The notes beneath the pieces were generated by a model, which saw only the letters and a list, made by a program, of their open reading frames with translations, was not told the origin of the DNA and made no database searches. DNA of 5,424 nt, from NCBI GenBank assembly GCA_964517175.1, contig CAZFBU010000217.1, forward strand, positions 1 to 5,424, given 5' to 3'. Numbering within the stretch: the first letter of the stretch is position 1; every line of letters starts with the position of its first letter. The stretch comes from JADJNW01 sp964517175 (GTDB lineage: Bacteria > Bacteroidota > Bacteroidia > Chitinophagales > Saprospiraceae). A program made the translations under genes and the position numbers. This document shows, piece after piece, positions 4,758 through 5,424 of the stretch.

Positions 4758-5369
4758 TCAAGCGAACAAATCAGAAAATGCCTTTTTCACATGCTCAAAA
4801 GAAGCGGACATTTCGCTGACGAAATCATCCAGTTTGTTGGCATCTTCTTCCTCTTTGCCCATTTTTTCGCGTATTTCCTCTACTTTCTTGCGGAGTTCGG
4901 CGCGGCGGTTCTCGCTTTCACTTTCGCTGCCAAATTCGCTCAGCGCCAGTTGGATGCGGTAGCTGTCGAGCTTGGCTTTAAACTGATCGAGTTGCTCGCG
5001 CAATTTGCCGCCCACTTCTCCGTACGCTTCCCGCATGGCGCTTTCCAGTTCGTAAATGGTGTGCAGGGTTTTTTCTTTCATCTCGTCGAATTTGTCCTTC
5101 GCATCCGGCGTATTAAGCCCGAGGCTGGCTTCCAGCGCTTCAAACTTTTCGCGCAGGTTGTCCCATTGCTCTTCGGCAATTTTCTCCTCTTTTTTAAAGC
5201 GAGCTTTCTGATCGTTGATGAATTCGTTCATATTTTTCTTCTCGCGTTCAAAAACTTCCTTAGCCTCCGCCTTGCCCAGCGCCAACTGCACCTCCAGTTC
5301 TTCGAAGACGGTCTTGAGTTGTTCGAGCTTTTCTTTGCCCATTTCCATTAAATCTTTATTGCCTTTCAT
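4758..5369 (-). CDS. Charged coiled-coil protein with internal repeats, function unknown
   Basis: A 203-residue protein, start ATG 5369-5367, stop TGA 4760-4758. It is almost entirely helical by composition: rich in E, K, A, L and Q, with no cysteine, no predicted membrane segment and no signal peptide. Three related segments of roughly 35-45 residues are visible. The first (about 14-51) has LEQLKTVFEELEVQLALGKA; the second (about 70-110) has NLREKFEALEASLGL followed by DAKDKFDEMKEK; the third (about 123-170) has LREQLDQFKAKLD and IQLALSE. The shared pattern is a heptad-like helix, a short break near LxLG or LALS, then a second charged helix. This suggests a duplicated helical hairpin or bundle, in the manner of phasins or other amphipathic scaffold proteins, though no family is recognised. 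It lies directly upstream of the kinase gene and may be its partner. The leader is A-rich without a Shine-Dalgarno sequence. Confidence 0.85.
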   Translation of the reverse strand: MKGNKDLMEMGKEKLEQLKTVFEELEVQLALGKAEAKEVFEREKKNMNEFINDQKARFKKEEKIAEEQWDNLREKFEALEASLGLNTPDAKDKFDEMKEKTLHTIYELESAMREAYGEVGGKLREQLDQFKAKLDSYRIQLALSEFGSESESENRRAELRKKVEEIREKMGKEEEDANKLDDFVSEMSASFEHVKKAFSDLFA

Positions 5370-5424
5370 GTTGGTTAGATTTTTTATGTTTTTCCAAAAG
5401 TGGTTCTTGAATTGTGCTACAATA
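5370..5424 (-). promoter_or_regulatory. A-rich leader of the coiled-coil gene, promoter not resolved
   Basis: The 55 bases upstream of the ATG read on the minus strand include CTTTTGGAAAAACATAAAAA and end CTAACCAAC before the start. The A-rich segment 10-25 nt upstream is typical of Bacteroidota leaders, where adenines rather than a Shine-Dalgarno sequence favour initiation. A TTTG is present, but no TAnnTTTG lies at a suitable distance; the promoter is probably beyond the window edge. Confidence 0.3.

Noticed and set aside
4791..5351. Phenylalanine-rich plus-strand frame antisense to the coiled-coil gene, resembling a membrane protein
   Set aside because: Glu/Lys-rich codons (GAA, AAA, GAG) read backwards give Phe and Leu, so the apparent hydrophobicity is an artefact of the opposite strand.
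1..5424. A novel defence, mobile or biosynthetic multi-gene system
   Set aside because: The genes are two well-known enzyme families plus two uncharacterised proteins, with long gaps and separate transcription units. No nuclease, transposase, reverse transcriptase, toxin, phage or synthase module was seen.

Overview
The window holds four protein-coding genes, all on the minus strand, so transcription runs from high to low coordinates. In that order they are: a charged, repeat-built coiled-coil protein (5369-4758), a UbiB/ABC1-family atypical kinase with a C-terminal membrane anchor (4662-2977), a KamA-family radical SAM/PLP enzyme (2553-1198), and a five-helix integral membrane protein of unknown function (734-54). 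No rRNA, tRNA, CRISPR array, transposase or phage gene was seen.

The organism is probably a member of Bacteroidota; this is an inference. None of the four starts has a Shine-Dalgarno sequence; the starts follow A-rich or otherwise unremarkable leaders. An exact match to the Bacteroidota -7 promoter element TAnnTTTG lies 18 nt upstream of the membrane-protein gene. The KamA-type protein has the N-terminal style I remember from Bacteroidota members of that family. Genes are moderately GC-rich, while the two long gaps are clearly AT-rich.

Layout: 1-52 carries two 17-nt near-palindromes that are also inverted copies of each other, just past the stop of the membrane-protein gene. 735-1197 is a 463-bp gap with a candidate promoter, a triple 10-bp-phased GGGACA repeat, a 9-bp stem-loop, a weak terminator candidate and a degenerate heptamer repeat. 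The KamA-family stop codon is the loop of a 6-bp palindrome. 2554-2976 is a 423-bp gap with a terminator-like double hairpin behind the kinase gene and no clear KamA-family promoter. 4663-4757 is a 95-bp gap containing a perfect 10-bp stem-loop whose loop can pair with nine bases at the end of the upstream gene. No room for a promoter is left between that hairpin and the kinase GTG start, so the coiled-coil and kinase genes are probably cotranscribed.

How the genes work together: only the coiled-coil/kinase pair looks like a functional unit, a membrane-anchored UbiB-type ATPase/kinase with a soluble helical partner. The KamA-like enzyme and the five-helix membrane protein appear to be separate transcription units. 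I see no clear evidence of a large new multi-gene system. The best leads are the KamA-like enzyme with an altered substrate pocket, the coiled-coil/kinase pair with its structured junction, and the phased repeat upstream of the membrane-protein gene.
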